In this document: positions 7,262 through 17,310 of the stretch, in pieces | Layout of the letters: each line of letters starts with the position of its first letter | Position numbering within the stretch: the stretch's first letter is position 1 | NCBI GenBank assembly: GCA_046758005.1 | Contig: JBHHZJ010000062.1 | Coordinates: 1 to 22,323 of the forward strand | Direction: 5' to 3' | DNA length: 22,323 bases | Origin: JBHHZJ01 sp046758005 | GTDB taxonomy: Bacteria > Pseudomonadota > Alphaproteobacteria > Kiloniellales > J153 | Notes under the pieces: generated by a model | Seen by the model: the letters and a program-made list of their open reading frames with translations, nothing else | What the model was told of the DNA's origin: nothing | The model's database searches: none | Made by a program: the position numbers and the translations under genes

Positions 7262-7757
7262 TGTCGTACAAGGGATAGAAGATCTGCTCTTCGATTACCG
7301 GCAGGCCCTTCGGCAAGCTGATGTTGAGGGCGATCTCGAAGAAGAAAAAGGTGACGACCGGCGTGGCGGCGGCAATCGCCCCGGTCGTGACCCAGGGGTG
7401 CCGTCCCAGGAACCGCACGTAGAAGACGAGGAACAGCGGGACCGAACCGTAAATGCCGATGACGTGGATTAGCCCGATCATCACGGTCAGCGACCCCGCC
7501 ACGAGGAGGAACTGTTTGAGCGTGCGGCCGCTCATGTAGGGCTCGTCGGAGCGCGCTGGCGCGCTCGCGCGCGTGAGCCAGCGCGCGATCACGGCCAGGC
7601 AGCACACCAACATCCCCGTGGCCAGCCAGAACGAAAACGCCCCGCCGCCCGGACCCTCGTCGGGAATCCAGCCGATGGGGAGATCCGTGCTCTTCCACAT
7701 GAGGTAGAGGGAGAAGATCGCCATGACGACGGCCATGACGAGCTCGGCCAACCGCAT
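7251..7757 (-). CDS. tctB: Tripartite tricarboxylate transporter, small permease subunit TctB
   Basis: This 168-aa protein has four apparent membrane segments: near residues 5-22, 43-60, 83-105 and 122-142. This is the size and topology of the small TTT membrane subunit. The phenylalanine-rich stretch VVTFFFFEIALNISLPKG near the C-terminus is typical of the family. It lies between tctC (49-bp gap) and tctA, the standard order. A GGGAGGGG ribosome-binding site precedes the ATG. TctB sequences are poorly conserved, so identification rests on topology plus position. The 3' end, including the stop codon, is copied in a 22-bp tandem duplication. Confidence 0.88.
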   Translation of the reverse strand: MRLAELVMAVVMAIFSLYLMWKSTDLPIGWIPDEGPGGGAFSFWLATGMLVCCLAVIARWLTRASAPARSDEPYMSGRTLKQFLLVAGSLTVMIGLIHVIGIYGSVPLFLVFYVRFLGRHPWVTTGAIAAATPVVTFFFFEIALNISLPKGLPVIEEQIFYPLYDIFL

Positions 7758-7806
7758 GATCGCGATCCCCTCCCCCGCGTCCGACTTCTTCGCGTTCGCT
7801 ATCGCA

Positions 7807-8793
7807 TCAACCGATTTCGCCGATGTCCTTCAGGATCTTCTCGTGGATCCTCCGCTCCTTCTTCCAATACTCCATGAGATCGTTCCCGGTCAGGAAGTCC
7901 CCGAGCAGGCTCTTCTTCTTCATGTACTGCTGCCACTCGGACGAGTCGTAGACCTTGCGGAACACATCCTGATAATAGGCCGCGGCCTCCGCGCTCATGC
8001 CCGGCGCGCCGACCACGCTGCGCTGCATGAAGTAGACGTAGTCCTTGCCGAGCTCGCGGAAGGTCGGAACATCCGGGAAGACCTCGAGGCGGCTCGGCGT
8101 GAAGGCGGCGAGCGGCCGGGTCTTGCCGGCCTGCCAGAAGCCGAGCTGTTCGGAGGGGTTGTTCACCGTGGAATCGGCGTTCTTGCCGGCCAGCTCCTTG
8201 GCCACCCGTCCGCCGCCCTTGTAGGGGACGTACTTCATGTTGAGCCCGTAGGCCGAGTTGAGGAAGCTGGTCAGGAGTTGGTCCTCCTGGCCCTTGCCGG
8301 TGCCGGCCATGATCCACTGGGAGCCCTTGGCCTTGGCGGCCTTGACGAAGTCCGGGACCGACTTGATGTCGGTGTCGGCGTGCACCCAGAGCAGGAAGGT
8401 GTCTTCCGCCATGCGCCCGATCGGCGTGAAGGTGGTGATGTCCACGCCCAGGCCCGGGTTGCGCAGCGGCGTCGTGTAGAAGCTGTTCAGCGTGACCATG
8501 ATGACATGGTCGTCGCCGGTGTGCTCCTTCAGATATACCAGGGATTCGGCGCCGGAGCCGCCCGGTTTGTTGATCGGCGTGAACGGCTTGGACGAAAACT
8601 TGTGCTTGGCGATGATGGTCTGCATCAGGCGGGCCATCTTGTCGGCCCCGCCGCCCTTGCCGGCCATGATGATGAATTCGACCGGTTTCTTGGGCTGCCA
8701 TCCCGCCGCGGCGTGGTTCGGCGCGGCGGCGAGCCCCGCGCCCAGACCGAGGGCAATGCCCAGTGACAAGACTTTTGCGGCCAGTTTTTTCAC
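7807..8793 (-). CDS. tctC: Tripartite tricarboxylate transporter substrate-binding protein (TctC/Bug family)
   Basis: The product is 328 aa from a GTG start at 8793, chosen because GGGAGGAAA sits just upstream and the reading then begins with a clean signal peptide (KKLAAKVLSLGIALGLGAGL, cleavage probable after HAAA). The mature part has the Bug-family fold markers: VEFIIMAGKGGGADKMAR, PFTPINKPGGSGA, FTPIGRMAED, KYVPYKGGGRVAKELAGK and FPDVPTFRELG. It would capture the carboxylate in the periplasm and hand it to TctAB. It is first in the tctCBA unit and faces the acid-CoA ligase genes across a 459-bp gap that contains two TGGTA-type palindromes. An in-frame ATG farther upstream exists but would bury the signal peptide. 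Confidence 0.92.
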   Translation of the reverse strand: MKKLAAKVLSLGIALGLGAGLAAAPNHAAAGWQPKKPVEFIIMAGKGGGADKMARLMQTIIAKHKFSSKPFTPINKPGGSGAESLVYLKEHTGDDHVIMVTLNSFYTTPLRNPGLGVDITTFTPIGRMAEDTFLLWVHADTDIKSVPDFVKAAKAKGSQWIMAGTGKGQEDQLLTSFLNSAYGLNMKYVPYKGGGRVAKELAGKNADSTVNNPSEQLGFWQAGKTRPLAAFTPSRLEVFPDVPTFRELGKDYVYFMQRSVVGAPGMSAEAAAYYQDVFRKVYDSSEWQQYMKKKSLLGDFLTGNDLMEYWKKERRIHEKILKDIGEIG

Positions 8794-8837
8794 CGTTTCC
8801 TCCCTTGATGGCGTTTCGTGATCTTGGTTGACGTGCA

Positions 8838-8880
8838 TCGTGCCCGTGTCGTACCCGTGTCGTACCCGTGTCGTGCCCGG
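8838..8880. repeat. 11-bp tandem repeat, about four copies
   Basis: Units of TCGTGCCCGTG or TCGTACCCGTG follow one another at 8838, 8849, 8860 and 8871, the last slightly changed at its end. They lie 45-87 bp upstream of the tctC start, in its probable leader or promoter. They may be a slippage product or repeated binding sites. Confidence 0.75.
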
Positions 8881-8984
8881 ATCATTGCCGGATCGTTGCC
8901 GTATTATGCCCAAAGCGACCGGGCACGCCGCAACCGATTTATCGATTCCAGCAGTCCGCGTTTCCCGATCCGATGTCTGTGGAA

Positions 8985-8998
8985 TGTGGTATACCACA
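8985..8998. promoter_or_regulatory. Palindrome TGTGGTATACCACA, probable operator facing tctC
   Basis: A perfect 14-bp palindrome with the core TGGTATACCA lies 192 bp upstream of the tctC start. It shares its TGGTA/TACCA half-sites with the repeats at 5519-5535 and 9153-9169 but lacks their extra bases in the centre. It could be another site for the same GntR regulator, or for a second family member with a different spacing preference. Confidence 0.6.
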
Positions 8999-9132
8999 AC
9001 CGACTCTAGGAAACCTCGCCTGCGTTGTACAGCGTAATTTGATCCGCCGCCCTCCGGGCGCGCGGCGCGCCGGTTTGCCCGTCGCCGCGGGCGCGCCGGT
9101 CCCGGCGGCCGCGCAGGGGTCGCGAATTCCGG

Positions 9133-9161
9133 TTGCGGCCTGTCGGAGCGCCTGGTATAAT
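9133..9161 (+). promoter_or_regulatory. Sigma70-type promoter for the acid-CoA ligase genes
   Basis: TTGCGG (9133-9138), a 17-bp spacer and a perfect TATAAT (9156-9161) form a convincing promoter, with transcription expected to begin near 9168, about 85 bases before the ATG. The -10 box lies within the operator inverted repeat at 9152-9170, so a bound regulator would repress directly. Confidence 0.65.
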
Positions 9162-9170
9162 GTATACCAG
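9152..9170. promoter_or_regulatory. Probable GntR/FadR-type operator over the acid-CoA ligase promoter
   Basis: A perfect 8-bp inverted repeat, CTGGTATA-ATG-TATACCAG, has the same 7-bp core arms and 3-bp spacing as the site before the GntR gene at 5519-5535. It contains the -10 box of the downstream genes. This ties the ligase pair to the oxalate/formyl-CoA cluster on the other strand. Confidence 0.72.
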
Positions 9171-9252
9171 ACACCCAGGCGGAGAGGACCGGAGAGGGCC
9201 GGGGGCGCGGCGGCCGGGACGGCCGCGCGAGGACCCCCGGGGGGTGCGTGCG

Positions 9253-10428
9253 ATGTACGTCCACGAATACCAGGCCAAGGAGCTGCTGCGACGCTACGGC
9301 GTGAGGACGCCGCGCGGCGCGGTCGCGCGCAGTCCGGCCGAGGCCGAGGCGGTGGCCCGCGACCTGCGCGGCTCGCCGTGCATGGTCAAGGCCCAGATCC
9401 ATGCCGGCGGCCGCGGCAAGGCGGGCGGCGTGCGCATGGTCCGCTCGATCGACCAGGCCAAGGCCGCGGCCACGGAGATGCTGGGCTCCTCGCTGGTGAC
9501 CTACCAGACCGGCGCGGAGGGCAAGCGGGTCAAGGCCGTCTACGTCGAGGAGCGGATCGAGGCGGCGCGCGAGCTGTACCTGGCGGCGCTGGTCGACCGC
9601 GGCGCGGGGCGGGTGGCCCTGCTCGCCTCGGCCGCAGGCGGCGAGGACATCGAGGAGGCGGCGGCCCAGGACCCCTCGATGCTGCACAGGCTCGTCGTCG
9701 ATCCCGCCGTCGGCCTGCCGCGCGACGGCGCCCACGGGCTGGCCGCCGAGCTCGGCGTGCACGGCGCCGCGGCCGAGGCGGCGGCCGAGATCATGGCCGG
9801 GGTCTACACAGCCTTCGTCGAGCTGGACGCGAGCCTCATCGAGATCAATCCCCTGGCGGTGACCGAGGCCGGCGAGCTGCTCGCGGTCGACGTCAAGATG
9901 GGCTTCGACGACAACGCGCTGTTCCGCCACCCGGAGGTCGCGGCGCTCAGGGACGAGGACGAGGTCGACCCTGCCGAGCTGGAGGCCGCGCGTTACGAGA
10001 TCAATTACGTCAAGCTTGACGGCGACATCGGCTGCATGGTCAACGGCGCGGGCCTGGCGCTGGCCACCGTCGACCTGATCAAGCAGTGCGGCGGCGAACC
10101 GGCCGACTTCATGGACGTGCGCCCCGTGGCCACGCGCCAGCAGGTGGCCACCGGCTTCCGGATGATCCTGCGCAACCCGAAGGTGAAGGCGATTCTGGTC
10201 AACATCTACGGCGGCGGCATCCTGCGCTGCGACACCATCGCCGAGGGGATCGCCGCGGCCGTGCGCGAGACCGGCCTCGGGGCGCCGCTCATCGTCCGCG
10301 CCGCCGGGACCAACATGGAGATCGCCAAGAAGACGCTCATCGGCCAGGCCATCCCGGCCGTCTTCGCCGACGACATGGCCGAGGCGGCGCGGAAGGCGGT
10401 CGAGGCCGCCAAGCGGGCGGCGGCGTAA
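9253..10428 (+). CDS. ADP-forming acid-CoA ligase beta subunit, SucC/MtkA-like (divergent)
   Basis: This 391-aa protein starts MYVHEYQAKELLRRYGV and has the ATP-grasp features of succinyl-CoA synthetase and malate-CoA ligase beta subunits: KAQIHAGGRGKAGGV (46-60), EINPLAV (197-203), DVKMGFDDNALFRHP and NGAGLALATVDLIKQCGGEPA. The C-terminal CoA-ligase domain departs from the family: the usual FLDVGGGA is FMDVRPVA (287-293), and NIFGG.xRCD is NIYGGGILRCD with one extra Gly. Length is normal (E. coli SucC has 388 residues). The stop codon overlaps the alpha subunit start by one base (TAATG). A TGGTATA operator overlaps its promoter. Possible substrates are succinate, malate or another carboxylate of the oxalate/2-hydroxy acid route. 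It is unlikely to be the TCA-cycle enzyme, given its divergence and context. Confidence 0.83.
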   Translation: MYVHEYQAKELLRRYGVRTPRGAVARSPAEAEAVARDLRGSPCMVKAQIHAGGRGKAGGVRMVRSIDQAKAAATEMLGSSLVTYQTGAEGKRVKAVYVEERIEAARELYLAALVDRGAGRVALLASAAGGEDIEEAAAQDPSMLHRLVVDPAVGLPRDGAHGLAAELGVHGAAAEAAAEIMAGVYTAFVELDASLIEINPLAVTEAGELLAVDVKMGFDDNALFRHPEVAALRDEDEVDPAELEAARYEINYVKLDGDIGCMVNGAGLALATVDLIKQCGGEPADFMDVRPVATRQQVATGFRMILRNPKVKAILVNIYGGGILRCDTIAEGIAAAVRETGLGAPLIVRAAGTNMEIAKKTLIGQAIPAVFADDMAEAARKAVEAAKRAAA

Positions 10429-11303
10429 TGGCGGTCCTGGTCGACCGCGACACCAAGGTCGTCTGCCAGGGCATGACCGGTGCGCAGGCGACCTTCCACT
10501 GCGAGCAGGCGATCGCCTACGGCACCAACATCGTGGCCGGCGTGACCCCGGGCAAGGGCGGGACCAGGCACCTCTATCTGCCGGTCTTCGACACGGTGGC
10601 CGAGGCCGTGCGGGCGACCGGCGCGGACGCCAGCCTGGTCTTCGTGCCGCCGCGCTCCGCGGCCGAGGCGATGATCGAGGCGATCGAGGCCGAGGTGCCG
10701 CTCGTGGTGTGCGTGACCGAGCGCGTGCCCGTGCTCGACATGGTCCGGGTCAAGCGCCGGCTCCAGGATTCGCGCACCCGCCTGATCGGCCCCAATTCCC
10801 AAGGCATCATCACGCCCGAGCAGTGCAAGATCGGGATCATGCCCGGGCACATCCACGCGCCCGGACGCATCGGCATCGCCTCGCGCTCGGCCTCGCTCAC
10901 CTACGAGGCGGTCGGCCAATGCACGGCCGCCCGGCTCGGCCAGTCGACGGTCGTGGGCATCGGCGGCGACCCGGTCTACGGCGTGGGGTTCGTCGAGTGC
11001 CTCGAGCTGTTCCTGGCCGACCCGGAAACGCGCGCCATCGTGCTGATCGGCGAGATCGGCGGCACCGCCGAGGAGGAGGCGGCCGAATTCATCAGGGCCG
11101 AAAAGCCGGCCAAGCCCATCGTCGCCTTCGTCGCCGGCCTGCACGCGCCGACCGGGCGGCGCATGGGCCACGCCGGCACGGTCAACGTGTTCGGCACCGG
11201 CGCCGGGGCGGAGAAGGCCGAGGCGCTGAAGGCCGCGGGCGTCCACGTCGCCCCCTCGGCGGCCGCCATAGCCGCCACCATGCGCGAGGCGCTCGCGCGC
11301 TAA
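10428..11303 (+). CDS. ADP-forming acid-CoA ligase alpha subunit, SucD/MtkB-like (divergent)
   Basis: This 291-aa protein has a CoA-binding Rossmann domain (VVCQGMTGAQATFHCEQAIA, then GTNIVAGVTPGKGG) and a ligase domain with the phosphorylated His248 in RRMGHAGT. KIGIMPGHIHAPGRIGIASR matches the SucD pattern closely. Differences from the family are clear: GPNCPG is GPNSQG (124-125), so the Cys near CoA is Ser; the segment after the active-site His reads TVNVFGTGAG instead of AIIAGGKGTA; and GDPVYGVGF replaces GDPIxGxxF. The start codon overlaps the beta subunit stop (TAATG), so the pair is coupled and forms one enzyme. The reaction expected is acid + CoA + ATP to acyl-CoA + ADP + phosphate; the acid is unknown. 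Confidence 0.83.
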   Translation: MAVLVDRDTKVVCQGMTGAQATFHCEQAIAYGTNIVAGVTPGKGGTRHLYLPVFDTVAEAVRATGADASLVFVPPRSAAEAMIEAIEAEVPLVVCVTERVPVLDMVRVKRRLQDSRTRLIGPNSQGIITPEQCKIGIMPGHIHAPGRIGIASRSASLTYEAVGQCTAARLGQSTVVGIGGDPVYGVGFVECLELFLADPETRAIVLIGEIGGTAEEEAAEFIRAEKPAKPIVAFVAGLHAPTGRRMGHAGTVNVFGTGAGAEKAEALKAAGVHVAPSAAAIAATMREALAR

Positions 11304-11310
11304 GTCTTTC

Positions 11311-11381
11311 GGGGACAGTATACTTAATTATTTAGGGGACAGCATACTTAATTCGTTGAATTAAGTATGCTGTCCCCTAAA
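11311..11381. repeat. REP-like palindromic element with a degenerate extra half-copy
   Basis: Two perfectly complementary 24-base arms (11331-11354 and 11358-11381) flank a 3-base loop (GTT). The left arm starts TTTAGGGGACAGCATACTTA. A partial direct copy of that arm (GGGGACAGTATACTTAATTA) lies at 11311-11330. It is AT-rich relative to its surroundings and lies 7 bp after the SucD-like stop codon. Repeats of this GGGGACAG.ATACTTAATT type are, as I recall, scattered in many proteobacterial genomes and linked to REP-associated tyrosine transposases. It may also end transcription from both sides. No transposase is present here. Confidence 0.8.
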
Positions 11382-11453
11382 CAAGCCGTCCTGCCATACC
11401 GATAACGCATGGCCGCAGTGCAAAAGCCGCGGCCTTTAAGCCGCTGAACGGGC

Positions 11454-11473
11454 GCACTATATTTATATTGTGC
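11454..11473. promoter_or_regulatory. AT-rich imperfect dyad upstream of a small ORF
   Basis: GCACTATA-TTTA-TATTGTGC is an imperfect dyad (7 of 8 arm bases pair) in an otherwise GC-rich gap, 44-63 bp upstream of the possible small gene at 11517. It could be an operator or promoter element; no clear -35/-10 pair with good spacing is visible. Confidence 0.3.
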
Positions 11474-11516
11474 AATGCACCATTCCGCGCCCAGACAGGA
11501 CCCGGGAGAACGGACG

Positions 11517-11675
11517 ATGCGGCAGACCCTCACCTTCGAAGCGACCTATCCGCGCTATCCTTTCGCGCCGCTGGTAAGCCTCGGGATCGCGCTCGCCAGG
11601 CTGATGGTCCGCGCGCGGGACGGGCGTGCGGCCGGGTCGGCCCGCCCCGGCAACAGGGTCGCCCGCGCCGGCTGA
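11517..11675 (+). CDS. Possible small hypothetical protein (52 aa)
   Basis: A 52-codon frame begins MRQTLTFEATYPRYPFAPLV, with GGGAGA at a suitable distance before the ATG. Residues about 15-31 (FAPLVSLGIALARLMV) could form one short membrane segment; the C-terminus is Arg/Ala/Gly-rich. It lies between the REP-like palindrome and the 3' end of xdhC, converging on xdhC. I recognise no family. The short length and GC-rich tail leave open that it is not a gene. Confidence 0.33.
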   Translation: MRQTLTFEATYPRYPFAPLVSLGIALARLMVRARDGRAAGSARPGNRVARAG

Positions 11676-11686
11676 GGCGTGCGCGC

Positions 11687-12626
11687 TCAGGCCCCTTCGG
11701 CCTCCCCGCAGCAGCCGCGCGCGGCGGGCGGAACGATCCGGGTCTCCACCGCCGCCCCTTCGAGCACGTCCTCCTCGACGAGCTCGCCGGGCCGGTCCCG
11801 GCGCCGCTCCCGCACGATCTCGGCCAGCACGGACAACGCGATTTCCTCCGGCGTGACCGCCCCCAGGTCGAGGCCGGCGGGCGAGCGCAGCGCCGCGACC
11901 CGCGCCGGGTCCGCGCCGCGGGCCACAAGCTCATCCTTCAACTTGGCCGCCTTGCGCCGGCTGCCGATGAAGGCGACGTACGGCGCGCCCGTGGCCAGCG
12001 CCGCCTCGAGCGCCTCGCGGTCCCGCTTGCCCTGCGTCGCCACCACCACGAAGCTCGAGTCCGCGCGCGGCGCGCCCGTCAGATCGAACCCCGCGATCCG
12101 GCCGTCGCAGTCGGGCATATGCACCAGGTCCTCGGGCAGGGCGGCAAGCGTGACCGCGAACCCGAGGCGCCGGCCGAGGTCGCACAGCGCGCGCGCCGTC
12201 TGCGCGGCGCCGGCCACCAGCAGCAGGGGCCGGGGCAGGATCGGTTCGACGAACACCTCGGCGGAGCCGCCGCTCGGGCACGCGCTCTTGTAGTCCTCGA
12301 CGCCGTCCGCGGCCGCCGCCTCGCGCGCCGGGCGCACGCGGATCATGCGCGCGCGCCCGTCGGCGAGCGCCTGCGCGGCCACCTTGCGCACCACGCCCTG
12401 GAGGCAGCCGCCGCCGACCCAGCCGGCCATCGACCCGTCGGACCGCACGATCGCCTTCGCCCCCACCTTGGCCGCGGTGGCGTCGCGCGTGCGCACCACG
12501 GTGGCGAGCGCGAAGGGCTGCCCGTTCCGCTTCAGGCGCGCCATGGCCTCGATGATGTCCTCGGGCTCGGCGGCCGGCCGCACCTCCGGCGCGCGCGCCG
12601 GCGGCGGCGCGGCGGCGGCCCCGCGC

Positions 12627-12649
<23 letters not shown>
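11687..12649 (-). CDS. XdhC/CoxI/CoxF-family maturation factor for the CO dehydrogenase molybdenum site
   Basis: This 320-aa protein has the two-part XdhC layout. The N-terminal part (about 30-130) contains MAGWVGGGCLQGVV with the conserved GGC and, later, SACPSGGSAEVFVEP. The C-terminal part is a Rossmann-like domain starting LLLVAGAAQTARALCDLG, followed by FVVVATQGKRDREALEAAL and YVAFIGSRRKA. Family members bind or insert the sulfurated molybdenum cofactor of xanthine dehydrogenase-type enzymes. The start overlaps the coxL stop by 23 bp, so it belongs to the coxMSL unit. The first 28 residues are Ala/Pro/Arg-rich and may be dispensable or reflect a later true start. CoxI and CoxF are both XdhC-like, and I cannot tell which it matches better. 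Confidence 0.82.
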
Positions 12650-15520
<2,871 letters not shown>

Positions 15521-15525
15521 GGGCT

Positions 15526-16395
15526 TCAGGCTCCCCTCGCGCGGCTCAGCGCCTTTTCGATCGCGCGCCGGGTCATGACCCCGGCGGCGTGCCGGCGGAA
15601 CTCCACCGGGCCCCGCAGGTCCGCGACCGGGTCGGTGATCGCGACCGCGCGGGCCGCGGCCTCGTCCACCGCCCCGGCATCGACCGCGGTGCCCTCCAGC
15701 GCCGCGCCCGCGGCCGCGGCGTAAAGCGGCGTCGGCGCCACGTTGGTCAGCGCGATGGCGGCCCGCCGGCACGCGCCGCCATCCAGGGCGAGGATCGCCG
15801 CGGCGGCCGCGGTGGCGTAGTCGCCGACCTTGCGCTTCAGCTTCTCGTAAGCGTAGCCGTGGCCGGCCGGCGGCAGCGGGATCCGGACCTGGGTCAGGAC
15901 CTCGCCGTCCTTGAGCGCGGTGGCGAACGTGCCCTCGTAGAACGCGCGCGCGGCGACGATCCGCTCGCCCTGCGGGCCGCGCAGGGCGTAGGCGGCGTCC
16001 AGGCACATCATCACCGCCGGCATGTCGTTGCCGGGGTCGCCGTTGGCGACGTTGCCGCCGATCGTGCCGAGGGAGCGGACCTGCGGGTCGGCGATCTGCG
16101 CCGCCGCCTCGCGCAGGATCGGGCACACCTCGGCCAGCGCCTCCGAGGCCAGGATCTCGGCCTGCGTCGTCATGGCGCCGATGTGGATCGCCTCGCCCAC
16201 CTGGGCGATGCCGCGCAGCTCCGGCACGCCCTGGAGATCGATCAGGTGCGCTGGCTGGGCCAGGCGCAGCTTCATCATGGGGATCAGGCTGTGCCCGCCG
16301 GCGAGCACCCGCCCCTCCTCGCCGAACTGGGCGAGCAACGAGACGGCCTCGTCGAGCGAACGGGGCCGATGATAGTCGAAGCTTCCCGGGACCAA
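15526..16395 (-). CDS. coxM: Aerobic carbon monoxide dehydrogenase medium FAD subunit
   Basis: From a TTG at 16395 the product is 289 aa and begins VPGSFDYHRPRSLDEAVSLL, matching the MIPGSFDYHRP start of Oligotropha CoxM. A GGGAGGG motif lies just upstream of this TTG, which decides the start; an upstream TTG at 16413 would add six residues and place that motif inside the gene. FAD-binding motifs are AGGHSLIPMMKLRLA and TIGGNVANGDPGNDMPA, both in the usual places. GYAYEKLKRKVGDYATAAAA is also highly conserved. It is the first gene of the coxM-coxS-coxL-xdhC unit. No upstream cox regulatory or membrane gene is present before it. Confidence 0.93.
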   Translation of the reverse strand: MVPGSFDYHRPRSLDEAVSLLAQFGEEGRVLAGGHSLIPMMKLRLAQPAHLIDLQGVPELRGIAQVGEAIHIGAMTTQAEILASEALAEVCPILREAAAQIADPQVRSLGTIGGNVANGDPGNDMPAVMMCLDAAYALRGPQGERIVAARAFYEGTFATALKDGEVLTQVRIPLPPAGHGYAYEKLKRKVGDYATAAAAAILALDGGACRRAAIALTNVAPTPLYAAAAGAALEGTAVDAGAVDEAAARAVAITDPVADLRGPVEFRRHAAGVMTRRAIEKALSRARGA

Positions 16396-16569
16396 CTTTC
16401 CCTCCCATGCCAAGATCCGCGGCCGTTGTCGCCGGCCTTTGCGGTCATGCCCCGCGCGGAACCGGGCCCGCCCGGGGCGAGCGTCATTGTCTACCGCCGG
16501 GCCGCCGTGCGGAAGCCCTCTTGTCGAAAAATTTCCCTCGGCGTGGGACCGGCGGGCGACCGGCGGCGC

Positions 16570-17145
16570 TCAGGCGTCCCGCGCCCGCTCGCCGCTCACG
16601 TGATGGCGGGTCATCAGCGGCACCTGCGCGAACGAGAACAAGAGCGTCAGCCCGACCAGGCCGAAGACCTTGAAGGCAACCCACACGTCGGTGGGCTGGG
16701 TGCGCCACACGACCTCGTTGAGCGCCGCGCTCGCGGCGAAGAACAGGGCGAAGCGCAGGGTCAGCTTGCGCCAGCCCGCCTCGTTCATGGACCAGGCCGC
16801 CCCCAGCAGCGGCTTGAGCAGCGGCCGCCCGAGCGCGAGCCCGCCCAGCAGCAGCGCCGAGAGCAGGCCCTGTACGATGGTCGGCTTCATCTTGATGAAG
16901 GTGTCGTCCTTGAGCCCCAGGGTGAGCCCGCCGAACACGCCCACGGCGGCCGCGGTCACGAGCGGCAGCCAGGGCACGCGCCGGGTCAGCACGAGCGAGA
17001 GCGCGCACGCCGCGGCGGCCGCCGCCATCAATGCCCCGGTCGCGGCGAACAACCCCGCCTTCACGTAGACCAGGAAGAAAACCGCCAGCGGCCCATGGTC
17101 GACCGCGGGCCTGAGCCAGCGGGGAGGCGTGCGCTTCATCGGCAT
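16570..17145 (-). CDS. Intracellular septation protein A family membrane protein (YciB/IspZ-like)
   Basis: This protein of about 191 aa is mostly hydrophobic, with five or six membrane segments. Conserved features of the YciB/IspZ family are DHGPLAVFFLVYVKAG near the N-terminus, TFIKMKPTIVQ in the middle, MNEAGWRKLTLRFALFF, ALNEVVWRTQPTDVWVAFKV and LFSFAQVPLM at the C-terminus. YciB is an inner membrane protein linked to envelope synthesis and septation; its molecular role is not firmly known. An ATG two codons later (17139) is an equally likely start. It is 174 bp from coxM and on the same strand, upstream of it. It is probably unrelated in function to CO oxidation. Confidence 0.88.
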   Translation of the reverse strand: MPMKRTPPRWLRPAVDHGPLAVFFLVYVKAGLFAATGALMAAAAAACALSLVLTRRVPWLPLVTAAAVGVFGGLTLGLKDDTFIKMKPTIVQGLLSALLLGGLALGRPLLKPLLGAAWSMNEAGWRKLTLRFALFFAASAALNEVVWRTQPTDVWVAFKVFGLVGLTLLFSFAQVPLMTRHHVSGERARDA

Positions 17146-17310
17146 CGTCTCGAACGTCCGTGCGATCGGCCGGGTGCGCGGCGAGAGTACCGCACGCGCG
17201 GCGGCGCGGCCACCGGGGAGGAAGGGCCGGCCAACTCGCCCTTGGGCGCGGCGGGCTTGTGCTGCTATCCTGTCCCGCGCAGGGATTGGCAGGGAAACCG
17301 GCGCGAAGGC

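Larger units (their letters stand above)
8794..9252. other. Divergent regulatory gap between tctC and the acid-CoA ligase genes
   Basis: This 459-bp gap separates divergent units. It holds an 11-bp tandem repeat (8838-8880), a 14-bp palindrome on the tctC side (8985-8998), and a promoter with overlapping operator on the ligase side (9133-9170). Open frames cross it but lack ribosome-binding sites and recognisable protein features. I see no RNA gene. Confidence 0.6.

Noticed and set aside
8520..8545. TATACCA sequence within tctC as a further operator
   Set aside because: Only one half-site is present and it lies inside a coding region.
9253..11303. Annotation as TCA-cycle succinyl-CoA synthetase (sucCD)
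   Set aside because: Core motifs in both subunits deviate and the genes carry the catabolic operator, so a specific housekeeping name is not supported.
15589..17310. N-terminal extension of the secreted protein frame, open back to 15589
   Set aside because: The upstream part runs antisense across coxM and the YciB-like gene. The signal peptide just after 17311 marks the real start.
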